Source: Pantoea piersonii (GTDB lineage Bacteria; Pseudomonadota; Gammaproteobacteria; Enterobacterales; Enterobacteriaceae). Taken from it: 64,000 bases of DNA. The stretch covers positions 62,001 through 126,000 of the forward strand of contig NZ_RARB01000004.1 of the NCBI RefSeq assembly GCF_003612015.1. The letters are read 5' to 3'. The translations under genes were made by a program, and so were the position numbers. Of the stretch, positions 9,327 to 18,565 are shown in pieces; position 1 is the stretch's first letter, and the number at the start of each line of letters is the position of its first letter. Below the pieces are notes generated by a model. That model saw only the letters and a program-made list of their open reading frames with translations. It was not told where the DNA came from and did no database searches.

Positions 9327-11111
9327 ATGGCAAACGAAATGAAAAAAGCAGATGCGGTGATCGTAGGTTTCGGCTGGGCCGGCGCGATCATGGCCAAAGA
9401 GCTGACCGAAGCTGGACTTAATGTGGTGGCGCTGGAGCGCGGCCCGCACCGCGATACCTATCCTGACGGTTCCTATCCGCAGTCGATTGACGAGCTGACC
9501 TATAACATCCGTAAAAAGCTGTTCCAGGATTTGTCGAAAAGCACCGTGACTATCCGCCACGACGCCTCGCAGACGGCGGTTCCCTATCGTCAGCTGGCGG
9601 CGTTTCTGCCGGGCACCGGCACCGGGGGCGCGGGACTGCACTGGTCCGGCGTACACTTCCGCGTCGATCCCACCGAGCTGCGCCAGCGCAGCCATTACGA
9701 AGAGCGCTACGGCAAAAACTTTATTCCGGAAGGGATGACGATTCAGGACTTCGGCGTCACCTATGACGAACTGGAGCCGTTCTTCGACAAGGCGGAGAAG
9801 GTCTTCGGCACCTCCGGTACCCCCTGGAGCATCAAAGGCCAGGTGATCGGCAAGGATAGCGGCGGCAACCCGTTCGCGCCGGATCGCTCTGATAAATTCC
9901 CGCTGCCTGCGCAGAAACGCACCTGGTCGGCGCAGCTGTTTGCCGAGGCGGCGAAATCGGTGGGCTATCACCCCTACGATCTGCCATCGGCCAACACGTC
10001 CGGCCCGTACACCAACCCCTACGGCGCGCAGATGGGGCCGTGCAACTTCTGCGGCTACTGCAGCGGCTACGCCTGCTACATGTACTCGAAAGCATCGCCG
10101 AACGTAAACATTCTGCCTGCGCTGCGTCAGGAGCCGAAGTTCGAACTGCGCAACAACGCCTATGTGCTGCGCGTTAACCTGACTGAGGATAAAAAGCGCG
10201 CTACCGGCGTGACTTACGTCGATGCGCAGGGGCGTGAAGTGGTGCAGCCGGCGGATCTGGTGATCCTCTCAGCGTTCCAGTTCCACAATGTGCACCTGAT
10301 GCTGCTCTCCGGCATCGGCAAGCCTTACAACCCGATTACCAACGAAGGTACCATCGGCCGCAACTTCGCCTACCAGAATATTTCGACCCTGAAGGCGCTG
10401 TTCGATAAAAACACCACCACTAACCCGTTCATTGGCGCGGGCGGCGCGGGCGTTGGCGTAGATGATTTCAACGCCGACAACTTCGACCACGGGCCGCACG
10501 GCTTTGTCGGTGGTTCGCCGTTCTGGGTCAACCAGGCGGGTACCAAGCCGATCTCTGGCCTGCCGACCCCAACGGGCACGCCGAACTGGGGCAGCAAGTG
10601 GAAAGCGGCGGTCGCGGATACCTATACGCACCATATCTCCATGGACGCCCACGGCGCGCATCAGTCTTACCGCGTCAACTATCTCGACCTCGATCCTAAC
10701 TACAAAGATGCCTACGGCCAGCCGCTGCTGCGCATGACCTTTGACTGGCAGGATAACGACATCAAAATGGCGCAGTTTATGGTCGGCAAGATGCGTAAAA
10801 TCGCCGAAGCGATGAGCCCGAAGATGATTATCGGCGGCGCGAAAGGGCCGGGTACCCACTTCGACACCACGGTGTACCAGACCACGCATATCAGCGGCGG
10901 CGCCATTATGGGCGACAATCCCGCCACCAGCGCGGTGAACCGTTACCTGCAAAGCTGGGACGTGCCGAACGTCTTTGTACCGGGCGCATCCGCGTTCCCG
11001 CAGGGGCTCGGCTATAACCCGACGGGGATGGTGGCGGCGCTGACCTACTGGTCGGCGAAAGCGATCCGCGAGCAGTATCTGAAAAACCCGGGTCCACTGG
11101 TGCAGGCATAA
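9327..11111 (+). CDS. Gluconate 2-dehydrogenase, flavoprotein subunit (GMC family)
   Basis: Catalytic FAD subunit, 594 residues, oxidising gluconate to 2-ketogluconate in the periplasm and passing electrons to the cytochrome subunit. The N-terminal dinucleotide fold reads VGFGWAGAIMAKELTEAG (Gly14, 16, 19) and ends with the acidic LERG. A cysteine cluster C239-x2-C242-x2-C245-x4-C250 (PCNFCGYCSGYAC) probably holds an iron-sulfur centre, as found in related FAD-dependent sugar dehydrogenases. The C-terminal GMC region has HISGGAIMGDNPATSAVNRY and GYNPTGMVAALTYWSA with the expected active-site His and Asn. No signal peptide. Four bases separate it from the cytochrome gene. Confidence 0.9.
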   Translation: MANEMKKADAVIVGFGWAGAIMAKELTEAGLNVVALERGPHRDTYPDGSYPQSIDELTYNIRKKLFQDLSKSTVTIRHDASQTAVPYRQLAAFLPGTGTGGAGLHWSGVHFRVDPTELRQRSHYEERYGKNFIPEGMTIQDFGVTYDELEPFFDKAEKVFGTSGTPWSIKGQVIGKDSGGNPFAPDRSDKFPLPAQKRTWSAQLFAEAAKSVGYHPYDLPSANTSGPYTNPYGAQMGPCNFCGYCSGYACYMYSKASPNVNILPALRQEPKFELRNNAYVLRVNLTEDKKRATGVTYVDAQGREVVQPADLVILSAFQFHNVHLMLLSGIGKPYNPITNEGTIGRNFAYQNISTLKALFDKNTTTNPFIGAGGAGVGVDDFNADNFDHGPHGFVGGSPFWVNQAGTKPISGLPTPTGTPNWGSKWKAAVADTYTHHISMDAHGAHQSYRVNYLDLDPNYKDAYGQPLLRMTFDWQDNDIKMAQFMVGKMRKIAEAMSPKMIIGGAKGPGTHFDTTVYQTTHISGGAIMGDNPATSAVNRYLQSWDVPNVFVPGASAFPQGLGYNPTGMVAALTYWSAKAIREQYLKNPGPLVQA

Positions 11112-11115
11112 GGAA

Positions 11116-12438
11116 ATGGCGATGAAAAACGGCTTACTGGCCCTGATTCTGGGCACGATGACCTTTGCCGCGCTGGCGGACGATAACGGCGGCGATCGGG
11201 TAAAACGCGGTGAGTATCTGGCGCGCGCGGGCGATTGCGTCGCCTGTCACACCAGCAAGGATGGTAAACCTTTTGCGGGCGGCCTGCCGATGGCGACGCC
11301 GATCGGCACCATCTACTCCACCAATATCACGCCCGATAAGGCGACCGGCATTGGCGACTACAGCTACGACGACTTCCAGAAGGCGGTGCGTCACGGCGTG
11401 GCGAAAAATGGCGATACCCTCTATCCGGCGATGCCTTACCCTTCCTATGCGGTGGTGAGCGACGACGATATGCAGGCGCTTTACGCCTACTTTATGCATG
11501 GCGTTGCGCCCGTTGAGCAGGCTAATAAAGAGAGCGCGATTCCCTGGCCGCTGTCGATGCGCTGGCCGCTGGCGATCTGGCGTTCACTGTTCGCGCCGGA
11601 CGTAAAAGCGTTCCAGCCTGCGGCGCAGGAGGATCCTGAACTGGCGCGCGGTCGCTATCTGGTAGAGGGGCTGGGCCACTGCGGTGCCTGCCATACGCCG
11701 CGTAGCATCACCATGCAGGAAAAAGCGCTGAACAACGGCGAAGGCAGCGACTATCTGGCGGGCAGCAGCGCGCCGATTGACGGCTGGACCGCCAGCAACC
11801 TGCGCGGCGACAACCGCGACGGGCTGGGGCGCTGGAGCGAGAACGACTTGCGCCAGTTCCTGCGCTACGGCCGTAACGATCATACCGCCGCGTTTGGCGG
11901 CATGACCGAGGTGGTGGAGCATAGCCTGCAGCATCTCAGCGATGAAGATATCGCCGCGATTGCGCGCTACCTGAAGTCGCTCGGCGCGAAAGATCCGAGC
12001 CAGGCGGCTTTTAGTCAGGACGACGCCACGGCGAAAGCGTTATGGAAAGGCGACGACAGCGCGACCGGCGCATCGGTCTATGTCGATAGCTGCGCGGCCT
12101 GCCATAAAACCGACGGCAGCGGCTACCAGCGCTTTTTCCCGGCGCTGCGCGGCAACCCGGTGGTGATGACTGACGATCCCACCTCGCTGATCCATATCGT
12201 GCTGGCGGGCGGTACCTTGCCTGGCGTAAAAGGCGCGCCGTCGGCCATCACCATGCCGGCGTTCGGCTGGCGGCTCAACGATCAGCAGGTCGCGGACGTG
12301 GTGAACTTTATCCGCACCAGCTGGGGCAACGGCAGCCAGTCGAAGGTCACGGCGAAGGATGTGGCGAAGCTGCGTGAAGATAAGACGATAAAACCTTATC
12401 AGGGCAGCGCGGATATTCATCAGCTCGAAAACCCGTAA
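11116..12438 (+). CDS. Gluconate 2-dehydrogenase, triheme cytochrome c subunit
   Basis: Electron-transfer and membrane-anchoring subunit of 440 residues. A signal peptide (LLALILGTMTFAALA) is followed by three CxxCH heme c sites: C41-V-A-C44-H45, C189-G-A-C192-H193 and C326-A-A-C329-H330. Axial methionine candidates occur after each site (for example GLPMATPIGTIYSTNITPD after the first). It takes electrons from the flavoprotein and reduces ubiquinone. Last gene of the operon; a strong terminator follows. Length and three-heme layout match the cytochrome subunits of gluconate, alcohol and sorbitol dehydrogenases. Confidence 0.92.
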   Translation: MAMKNGLLALILGTMTFAALADDNGGDRVKRGEYLARAGDCVACHTSKDGKPFAGGLPMATPIGTIYSTNITPDKATGIGDYSYDDFQKAVRHGVAKNGDTLYPAMPYPSYAVVSDDDMQALYAYFMHGVAPVEQANKESAIPWPLSMRWPLAIWRSLFAPDVKAFQPAAQEDPELARGRYLVEGLGHCGACHTPRSITMQEKALNNGEGSDYLAGSSAPIDGWTASNLRGDNRDGLGRWSENDLRQFLRYGRNDHTAAFGGMTEVVEHSLQHLSDEDIAAIARYLKSLGAKDPSQAAFSQDDATAKALWKGDDSATGASVYVDSCAACHKTDGSGYQRFFPALRGNPVVMTDDPTSLIHIVLAGGTLPGVKGAPSAITMPAFGWRLNDQQVADVVNFIRTSWGNGSQSKVTAKDVAKLREDKTIKPYQGSADIHQLENP

Positions 12439-12443
12439 TGCTC

Positions 12444-12474
12444 AAAGGCGCCCGGCTGACACCGGGCGCCTTTT
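12444..12474 (+). terminator. Terminator of the gluconate dehydrogenase operon
   Basis: A 12-bp stem AAAGGCGCCCGG/CCGGGCGCCTTT with a 6-base loop and a T-run. Because A pairs with T at its foot, it could also stop transcription arriving on the minus strand from the MFS gene. Confidence 0.9.
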
Positions 12475-12508
12475 CCCGCCTCTTTAGCCTTTCATCGCGC
12501 GCTGGCGC

Positions 12509-13924
12509 TTAAATATTCTCCAGATCGATGCCGCGCGTCTTCGGCCCGTAAATCCCTACCGAGAGCATCACAATCAGCATACTTGCCACAATAAAGGCGA
12601 TAACGCCCTGACTGCCCGCATACTGCAAGATCAGACCGATCAGAATACTGCTGAATACCGTCGAGAGGCGGCTGAAGGAGTAGCAAAAGCCGACCGCGCG
12701 GGCGCGGATATGGGTCGGGAAAATCTCTGTCTGATAGGCGTGATAGCTAAAGGTCAGCCAGGCGTTGGACCAGGTGATCAGGAAGCCGCAGACAATCAGC
12801 AGCGCCGGGCTGGTCTGAAAGGCGAACAGCGTGCCGAATACCACGGTCATCAGACAGGACAAAACGATCTGCCATTTGTTCTCCAGCTTATCGGCGTAGC
12901 GGCTGGAGATCAGCGAGCCGAGCGGGTAGGCAAGGGTGATGAAAAAGGCGTAGAGCAGGCTGTGGGTGACGGTGGCCCCTTTGCCCGACAGCAGCGCCGG
13001 CAGCCAGTTGCCGAAGCCGAAAAAGCCGATCGCCTGAAAGAGGTTCATCACCACCAGCATCAGGGTGCGCTTGCGGTAAGCTGGCGCCCAGATCTCGCTG
13101 AACCGGCCGCGTTTCGGCAGCTGCGCCGCCGCGTCATCCGGCGGGAAATCCGCGCCGGGAGCGACGCCGCAGCGTTTTTCCATGGCGCTCAACACCTGAT
13201 GCGCCTCCTGATGGCGTCCCTGCTGCGCCAGCCAGCGCGCCGACTCCGGCAGATCCTTACGGATAAACCAGATCGCCAGCGAACAGATCGCGCCCGCGAT
13301 CACCACCCAGCGCCAGCCCTCAAGACTCAGCACTGTCTGTGGCACCAGCCACCATGACATCAGCGCCACCGCAGGCACGGAAAGGAACTGCACAAAGAAA
13401 GAGAAGGCGAAGGCGCGGCTGCGCAGATGCGTCGGCACCCATTCCGAGAGATAGGTATCGATAGTGACCAGTTCGATGCCGAGGCCGATGCCCACCAGAA
13501 AACGGAACAGGATAATCATCTCCGCGCTCTGTTGAAAAGCCATCAGCAGGGAGAAAATGCCATACCACGCCAGCGCACACATAAAGGTCAGGCGGCGGCC
13601 GAAGCGGTCAGCATAGGGCGCCAGCAGGCTGGCGCCGACAAACAAGCCGAGAAAGGTCGCGGAAGCGAAGGCGGCCTGATCGGCAATGCCGAACACGCCT
13701 GCGCTGCCGGTGTGGAAAACGCCAGCGGCCAGCAGACCCGAGCTGATATAGCCGGTCTCGAACAAGTCGTAGAGTTCAAAGAAGCCGCCGAGCGCGAGCA
13801 GCGTAATAAAACGCCACAGGCCTCGCGATGACGGCAGGGCGTCGATGCGCCCCGCTAAACTGTTGTTATGCGGCGTCGGCGCAGCGAACGCCGGCGCTAT
13901 CCCTGAAGGGCAGGTTGTTGTCAT
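12509..13924 (-). CDS. MFS transporter, sugar/organic-acid:H+ symporter type
   Basis: A 471-residue 12-segment major facilitator. The first cytoplasmic loop motif is PYADRFGRR, the fourth segment carries GIGLGIELVTIDTYLSEWVP, and the second-half repeat has SSRYADKLENKWQ. These place it in the metabolite:H+ symporter / SP-like group (NiaP, YdjE, AAHS relatives) rather than among drug exporters. An importer of a sugar acid or aromatic acid is plausible, and its position next to the gluconate dehydrogenase raises 2-ketogluconate as one candidate, but the two are convergent and nothing in the sequence fixes the substrate. A striking palindrome lies about 150 bases upstream. Confidence 0.75.
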   Translation of the reverse strand: MTTTCPSGIAPAFAAPTPHNNSLAGRIDALPSSRGLWRFITLLALGGFFELYDLFETGYISSGLLAAGVFHTGSAGVFGIADQAAFASATFLGLFVGASLLAPYADRFGRRLTFMCALAWYGIFSLLMAFQQSAEMIILFRFLVGIGLGIELVTIDTYLSEWVPTHLRSRAFAFSFFVQFLSVPAVALMSWWLVPQTVLSLEGWRWVVIAGAICSLAIWFIRKDLPESARWLAQQGRHQEAHQVLSAMEKRCGVAPGADFPPDDAAAQLPKRGRFSEIWAPAYRKRTLMLVVMNLFQAIGFFGFGNWLPALLSGKGATVTHSLLYAFFITLAYPLGSLISSRYADKLENKWQIVLSCLMTVVFGTLFAFQTSPALLIVCGFLITWSNAWLTFSYHAYQTEIFPTHIRARAVGFCYSFSRLSTVFSSILIGLILQYAGSQGVIAFIVASMLIVMLSVGIYGPKTRGIDLENI

Positions 13925-14071
13925 TATTTTATAAACCTCGGTGTGACGGTGTTTGCCTGTCCTGCTAACGGCGTGGCGACGTTGTAAAAATAATTAACCG
14001 TTAGCAAGCGAAGAGATAGCAGAATAATCAATTCGGCGATCCTTGCCGAGAGGGTTGTTGGTGAGTTTTTA

Positions 14072-14085
14072 GCAACGTACGTTGC
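14072..14085. promoter_or_regulatory. Perfect palindrome, likely operator upstream of the MFS gene
   Basis: GCAACGTACGTTGC is a perfect 14-bp palindrome in the 187-base gap between the MFS start and the abgT stop. A related half (GACGTTGT) occurs near 13978-13985. Size and symmetry fit a dimeric repressor such as a LacI or GntR protein. No regulator gene is adjacent, so the cognate factor is unknown. Confidence 0.45.
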
Positions 14086-14111
14086 AGTTTTAGCCGTCCC
14101 TGGCAAGCCCG

Positions 14112-15632
14112 CTACGGCATCTGCGGATAGACCCCGGGACCGACAGGCAATCCCAGCGCATACCAGGCGAGCAGCAGCGCGATCCAGGTGATAAAGAAGA
14201 GCACCGGATAAGGGAAAATCAGCACGTAATAGGTGCCGAGCTGCGCATCTTTCTGGTATCGCTGCAGGAAGGAGAGGAACAGCGGCAGAAAGGGCGACAT
14301 CGGCGCCAGCGGCAGCACTGCCGAATCGGCGATGCGGAAGATCATCTGGGCGAAGGCCGGGTGGAAGCCGAGCAGCATAAACATCGGTACGAATACCGGC
14401 GCAAGAATCGACCAGATCGCCGAACCGCTGGCGATAAACATACAGAGAAACGCTGACAGGAACATCAGGCCGAGGAAGGCTGGCGCGCCGCTGATGCCCG
14501 CGCTCTCCAGCACATCGGTCAGCCCGATGGCCATAAATTTGCCCATGTTGCTCCAGTTAAAAAAAGCCACGAACTGCGACAGCGGAAACACCATCACAAT
14601 AAAGCCCGCCATGCTTTTCATCGGCTCCACCAGCAGCTGCGGAATATCATCCGGACGGCGGATCTGCTTCGTGACCGCGCCATAGACGATCGCCACGACA
14701 AAGAAGAACAGGATGATGATCGGTACGATGCCTTTGATAAAGGGCGACGGCACGATACCGCCGGTTACTGGATCGCGCAGCGGTGCATGTTCCGGCACCA
14801 CCAGCAGCGCCATCACGCCGATAAACAGCAGCGCCGCGATGCCCGCCGCGCGCAGGCCGCGATTCTCCAGCGGCGTCAGGGCCGCCAGCCGCTCGCTGCT
14901 GCCTTCTTTCCACTGCGGCAGGCGCGGCTCGATAAACTTGTCGGTCAGAAGGGCGCCCGCCACGGTCAGCACCAGCACGGAGGTGGCCATAAAGAACCAG
15001 TTGTCGATCACGCTCACGTGTACCGTATCGCTCACCGCCTTCGCCGCCTCAGTGCTGATGCCGGAAAGCAGCACGTCGGTGGTGACGATCAGCAGGTTGG
15101 CGGTAAAGCCGGACGCGACGCCCGCAATCGCCGCCAGCAGGCCCGCGACCGGATGGCGGCCCACGGCGAGAAAAATCAGCGCGCCGAGCGGCGGCATCAC
15201 CACCAGCGCGGCATCAGAGGAGATATGGCTGAAAAAGGCGATAAACAGCACCATATAGCTGGCGTAGCGGCGGCTGACGCGCGACGCCATCTTCACCATC
15301 AGCGACTGCAGCAGGCCGACTTTTTCCGCCAGGCCCGCGCCGAGCACCAGCGCCAGAATCGAACCGAGCGGCGTAAAGCCGCTGAAATTTTTGATGATGT
15401 TGGGCAGGATCCACTGCAGGCCCGCTACGCTCAGTAAATTGTTGACGCGCACCAGCTCGCCGCTGACAGGGTTTTTCACCGCCAGATCGAGGCTGCTGAT
15501 AATGGCGGTCGCCACCATCAGCACCAGGATCAGATAAACAAACAGCAGGAAAGGATTGGGGACTTTATTGCCGACCCGCTCAATCCAGCCGAACACTTTC
15601 CCAGGGCTGCGATTCTCCGACATTACGGTCAT
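14112..15632 (-). CDS. abgT: p-Aminobenzoyl-glutamate transporter AbgT
   Basis: Inner-membrane transporter of 506 residues (E. coli 508) with about 12 segments, importing the folate breakdown product p-aminobenzoyl-glutamate. Signature stretches shared with E. coli AbgT include FGWIERVGNKVPNPFLLFVY, IKNFSGFTPLGSILALVLGA, FFSHISSDAALVVMPPLGAL, GFTANLLIVTTDVLLSGIST, MFIASGSAIWSILAPVFVPM and LPVGPGVYP. Start ATG at 15632, preceded by GAGGAA. Last gene of abgABT; separated from abgB by 76 bases that hold a small hairpin (CCGCGCC/GGCGCGG near 15684). Confidence 0.96.
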   Translation of the reverse strand: MTVMSENRSPGKVFGWIERVGNKVPNPFLLFVYLILVLMVATAIISSLDLAVKNPVSGELVRVNNLLSVAGLQWILPNIIKNFSGFTPLGSILALVLGAGLAEKVGLLQSLMVKMASRVSRRYASYMVLFIAFFSHISSDAALVVMPPLGALIFLAVGRHPVAGLLAAIAGVASGFTANLLIVTTDVLLSGISTEAAKAVSDTVHVSVIDNWFFMATSVLVLTVAGALLTDKFIEPRLPQWKEGSSERLAALTPLENRGLRAAGIAALLFIGVMALLVVPEHAPLRDPVTGGIVPSPFIKGIVPIIILFFFVVAIVYGAVTKQIRRPDDIPQLLVEPMKSMAGFIVMVFPLSQFVAFFNWSNMGKFMAIGLTDVLESAGISGAPAFLGLMFLSAFLCMFIASGSAIWSILAPVFVPMFMLLGFHPAFAQMIFRIADSAVLPLAPMSPFLPLFLSFLQRYQKDAQLGTYYVLIFPYPVLFFITWIALLLAWYALGLPVGPGVYPQMP

Positions 15633-15708
15633 GTTATTCCTCGTCTTGTATGGTCGTGTTTGCGTTTTTTATTGTGTTATCGGTCCGCGCCTGAGGCGCG
15701 GCCGTGGC

Positions 15709-17154
15709 TCAGTTGGCCAGTTTTGAAGGCGTGACGCCTTCAGGTATCGGACAGCGATAGGGCTGGGCGCGGCGCGCGCGCTCAAATTCGGCGCGACAGC
15801 GTGCCAGCGCCTGGTCATCGTTCAGCAGCTCCAGTACGGTGGCGGCCATCACTTTGGCCGCCAGCAACATGCCTTTATGCGCGATAGAGGTGCGGCCCTG
15901 CGCCACCAGCTGCCACGTATGAAGCGGGGTGCCAAAGGTAAAGCAGGGCGCGAAGCACTGTGCGACAGGCGTGACCCAGCTGACATCGCCGACGTCGGTA
16001 GAGCCGTAGAGCAGCTCGCGCGTCGCCGCGCAGGGCGCTACCTCGTCCATCAGCAGCTTGTCGCCGTGCGCCTCGATCCAGGCCGCGCCCGCCTCGCCGC
16101 CGGTGCGCGCCGCATTGAGTCGGGCATTGCGCAGATCGTCCTCGCTGAGCGTGGCGCGGATCTCGGCGGCGAAGGCGCGCTCTTCGTCGCTGTAGTGCGG
16201 CAGACCGAAGTGATGCAAATAGCGCTCCATCACCGCCTCCAGCGCGCGATTCGGCACGTAGTTGGAGCACGCCTTGTCGAAGCGAACGGTGACGTGCGTG
16301 TCAGTCATCAGCGCCGCGCCCTGGGCGATATTAATAACGCGCTGGTAGATCTCCTGCGCCTGCGGTAGCTCCGGCGCGCGGATCAGGTAGAGCACTTCAG
16401 CATCGGCCTGCACGACGTTAGGCGAGACGCCGCCGCTGTTGGTGACTGCATAGTGCAGCCGCGCCTCCTGCACGATATGCTCGCGCAGAAAGTTCGCGCC
16501 GGTGTTCATCAGCGTCACGGCGTCTAGCGCGCTGCGTCCGAGGTGCGGCGAATTAGCGGCATGCGCCGCCACCCCTTTAAAGTGAAACGCCGCCTGGATA
16601 TTCGCCAGCGTGCTGAGGTTAAACAGGCCGCTGAAGCCTTCGGGATGCCAGGTCACGGCGGCGTCGACATCATCGAACAGCCCCTCGCGCACCATAAAGG
16701 TTTTGCCGGAACCGCCCTCTTCGCCGGGGCAGCCGTAAAAGCGAACCGTGCCGCGTCCGCCGTGCTGCTCCCTCCACGCCTTAAGCGCGAACGCCCCCGC
16801 CAGCCCTGCGGTGCCGAGCAGGTTATGGCCGCAGCCGTGGCCGTTGCCATTCTCCTCCAGCGGGTCAGGCCGCGCGCAGCCCGCTCGCTGGCTCATCCCC
16901 GCCAGCGCGTCGAACTCGCCAAGAATGGCGATAACCGGTTTGCCTTCGCCCACGCTGGCGATAAAGGCGGTTTCAATATTGCCGACGCCGCGCGTCACGG
17001 CGAAGCCTTCCTGCTCCAGCGCATCGGCCAGCAGCGCGCTGGAGCGGGTTTCGGCGAAGCGGGTTTCCGGCGTGTCCCAGATGGCGTCGCTGAGAGCGGT
17101 AAAGCGCGCCTGGTTAGCGTCGATATAGTCGCCGAGGAAATCAGCGTTCATCAC
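15709..17154 (-). CDS. abgB: p-Aminobenzoyl-glutamate hydrolase subunit B
   Basis: M20-family metallopeptidase subunit, 481 residues, which with AbgA splits p-aminobenzoyl-glutamate into p-aminobenzoate and glutamate in the cytoplasm. Metal-site motifs are [14 protein letters not shown] and [20 protein letters not shown] and the dimerisation lid ([20 protein letters not shown]) follow in the normal order. Its ATG overlaps the abgA stop by 4 bases (ATGA), so the two subunits are translationally coupled, fitting the 1:1 heterodimer. Confidence 0.95.
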   Translation of the reverse strand: MMNADFLGDYIDANQARFTALSDAIWDTPETRFAETRSSALLADALEQEGFAVTRGVGNIETAFIASVGEGKPVIAILGEFDALAGMSQRAGCARPDPLEENGNGHGCGHNLLGTAGLAGAFALKAWREQHGGRGTVRFYGCPGEEGGSGKTFMVREGLFDDVDAAVTWHPEGFSGLFNLSTLANIQAAFHFKGVAAHAANSPHLGRSALDAVTLMNTGANFLREHIVQEARLHYAVTNSGGVSPNVVQADAEVLYLIRAPELPQAQEIYQRVINIAQGAALMTDTHVTVRFDKACSNYVPNRALEAVMERYLHHFGLPHYSDEERAFAAEIRATLSEDDLRNARLNAARTGGEAGAAWIEAHGDKLLMDEVAPCAATRELLYGSTDVGDVSWVTPVAQCFAPCFTFGTPLHTWQLVAQGRTSIAHKGMLLAAKVMAATVLELLNDDQALARCRAEFERARRAQPYRCPIPEGVTPSKLAN

Positions 17155-18461
17155 CCGCCTCCAAACTGCGATTGATTGAGCGCCAGCGTCGCCAGCATCT
17201 GCACCGCTTTACCCATTACGCTTTCGTCAAAATCGAACTTCGCGTTATGGTGGCCCGCCGCCAGCTCGCAGCCGAAAATCGCGTAGGTCGCCTGACCACC
17301 GCGCTGTTTTACCCGCTCCATCATACAGGTGGCGTCTTCCGATCCGGCGGCCTGCGCTTTGCTATCCACCACCGAGTCGAAGATGCCCAGCGCCTCCGCC
17401 TGCTGATGAAGGAAATCGACCCAGGGCTGCGTCGGCGTGCAGCTGCGCGCCGCGCCCATCAGTTTGACCTCATACTCCACGCCGTACATCGCCGCCGCGC
17501 CAGCGATAATACGCAGCGCCTGCTGGTAGATATCGTCGTTAACCTCATTGCTGACGCCGCGTGTCTCCACCTTCATCAGCGCCGTATCGGCCACCACGTT
17601 GCGGCCCGTTCCCGCCTGCAGTACGCCGACGTTGACGCGCGCTACGCCGCCGCTGTGCTGCGGCAGGCCGTGCAGACCCAGCGTGGCCTGCGCCGCCGCC
17701 AGTAAGGCGTTGCGACCCTCTTCAGGCTTGCCGCCCGCGTGCGCGCCGACGCCGGTAAAATGCACGTCCAGCTTGGTGGTGGCGAGGAAGCTGTCGCTGC
17801 CGCACACCAGCTCGCCAGCGGGCACGCCGGTGCCGAGATGGATGGCGGTAAAGAGATCGACATCGTCCACCACGCCTGCTTCCACCATCGCCTTCGCGCC
17901 GCGCACGCCCTCTTCGGCAGGCTGAAAGATCAGCTTAATGGTGCCGCTCAGCTGCGACTTCATCGCCATCAGCACGCTGGCGAGCCCGAGCCCGATAGTG
18001 GTATGGCCGTCGTGGCCGCAGGCGTGCATCATGCCGGCGTTGCAGGAGGCGAAGCCTTCGCGCTGCGGCAGATGGTCGGCCGCCTGGCTCTCATTGAGAT
18101 CCAGCGCGTCCATATCGACGCGGAAACCCATTACCGGGCCGGGACGACCGGTCTCCAGCGTGGCGACGATGCCGCAAAAGCCGCCGGAGAAAGCGGGCAT
18201 CCACTGCGCCAGCGCGCCCTGCTGCAGCGCGCGCGCCTCCTGCTGCTTCAGGGTGTCGGCGTCGGGCAGCCCCATACGCGCCTCGGCATTGATTACCTCG
18301 CGGCCGAGCTGCAGCTGATAACCCAGCTTATGCAGCGCATCGGCCACCCGCGTCGCGGTGCGGAATTCCAGCCAGCCGGATTCGGCGAACTGATGAAGAT
18401 CGCGCCGCCAGTTTTGCATTTGCGGCGCCAGCGCCTGGACCTGTTCAGAGAGGGTTGTCAT
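17151..18461 (-). CDS. abgA: p-Aminobenzoyl-glutamate hydrolase subunit A
   Basis: M20 peptidase subunit of 436 residues, partner of AbgB. The two-zinc site is visible as [12 protein letters not shown] and [13 protein letters not shown], with the lid domain [20 protein letters not shown] and a C-terminal metal His in [13 protein letters not shown]. First gene of abgABT, divergent from abgR with 104 bases between the starts. The E. coli enzyme is Mn-dependent; the same is expected here. Confidence 0.95.
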   Translation of the reverse strand: MTTLSEQVQALAPQMQNWRRDLHQFAESGWLEFRTATRVADALHKLGYQLQLGREVINAEARMGLPDADTLKQQEARALQQGALAQWMPAFSGGFCGIVATLETGRPGPVMGFRVDMDALDLNESQAADHLPQREGFASCNAGMMHACGHDGHTTIGLGLASVLMAMKSQLSGTIKLIFQPAEEGVRGAKAMVEAGVVDDVDLFTAIHLGTGVPAGELVCGSDSFLATTKLDVHFTGVGAHAGGKPEEGRNALLAAAQATLGLHGLPQHSGGVARVNVGVLQAGTGRNVVADTALMKVETRGVSNEVNDDIYQQALRIIAGAAAMYGVEYEVKLMGAARSCTPTQPWVDFLHQQAEALGIFDSVVDSKAQAAGSEDATCMMERVKQRGGQATYAIFGCELAAGHHNAKFDFDESVMGKAVQMLATLALNQSQFGGG

Positions 18462-18526
18462 AGGAAATCCTTATTGTTGGTTTTTTATGCACAGTCCCGA
18501 ATTTACACAAGCCTCTCTGGCCGCAT

Positions 18527-18542
18527 AAGATGCAAATATCTT
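18527..18542. promoter_or_regulatory. Candidate AbgR binding site
   Basis: AAGAT-N6-ATCTT is a perfect interrupted palindrome in the abgA-abgR divergent gap, 23 bases before the abgR start. LysR-type regulators recognise such T/A-rich inverted repeats. The assignment rests on location and symmetry only. Confidence 0.45.
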
Positions 18543-18565
18543 TCTCCTGATAAACAGTGGTTATC

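Noticed and set aside
13924..14106. 60-codon minus-strand frame upstream of the MFS gene
   Set aside because: No ribosome site, no recognisable domain, and it runs through the operator palindrome.
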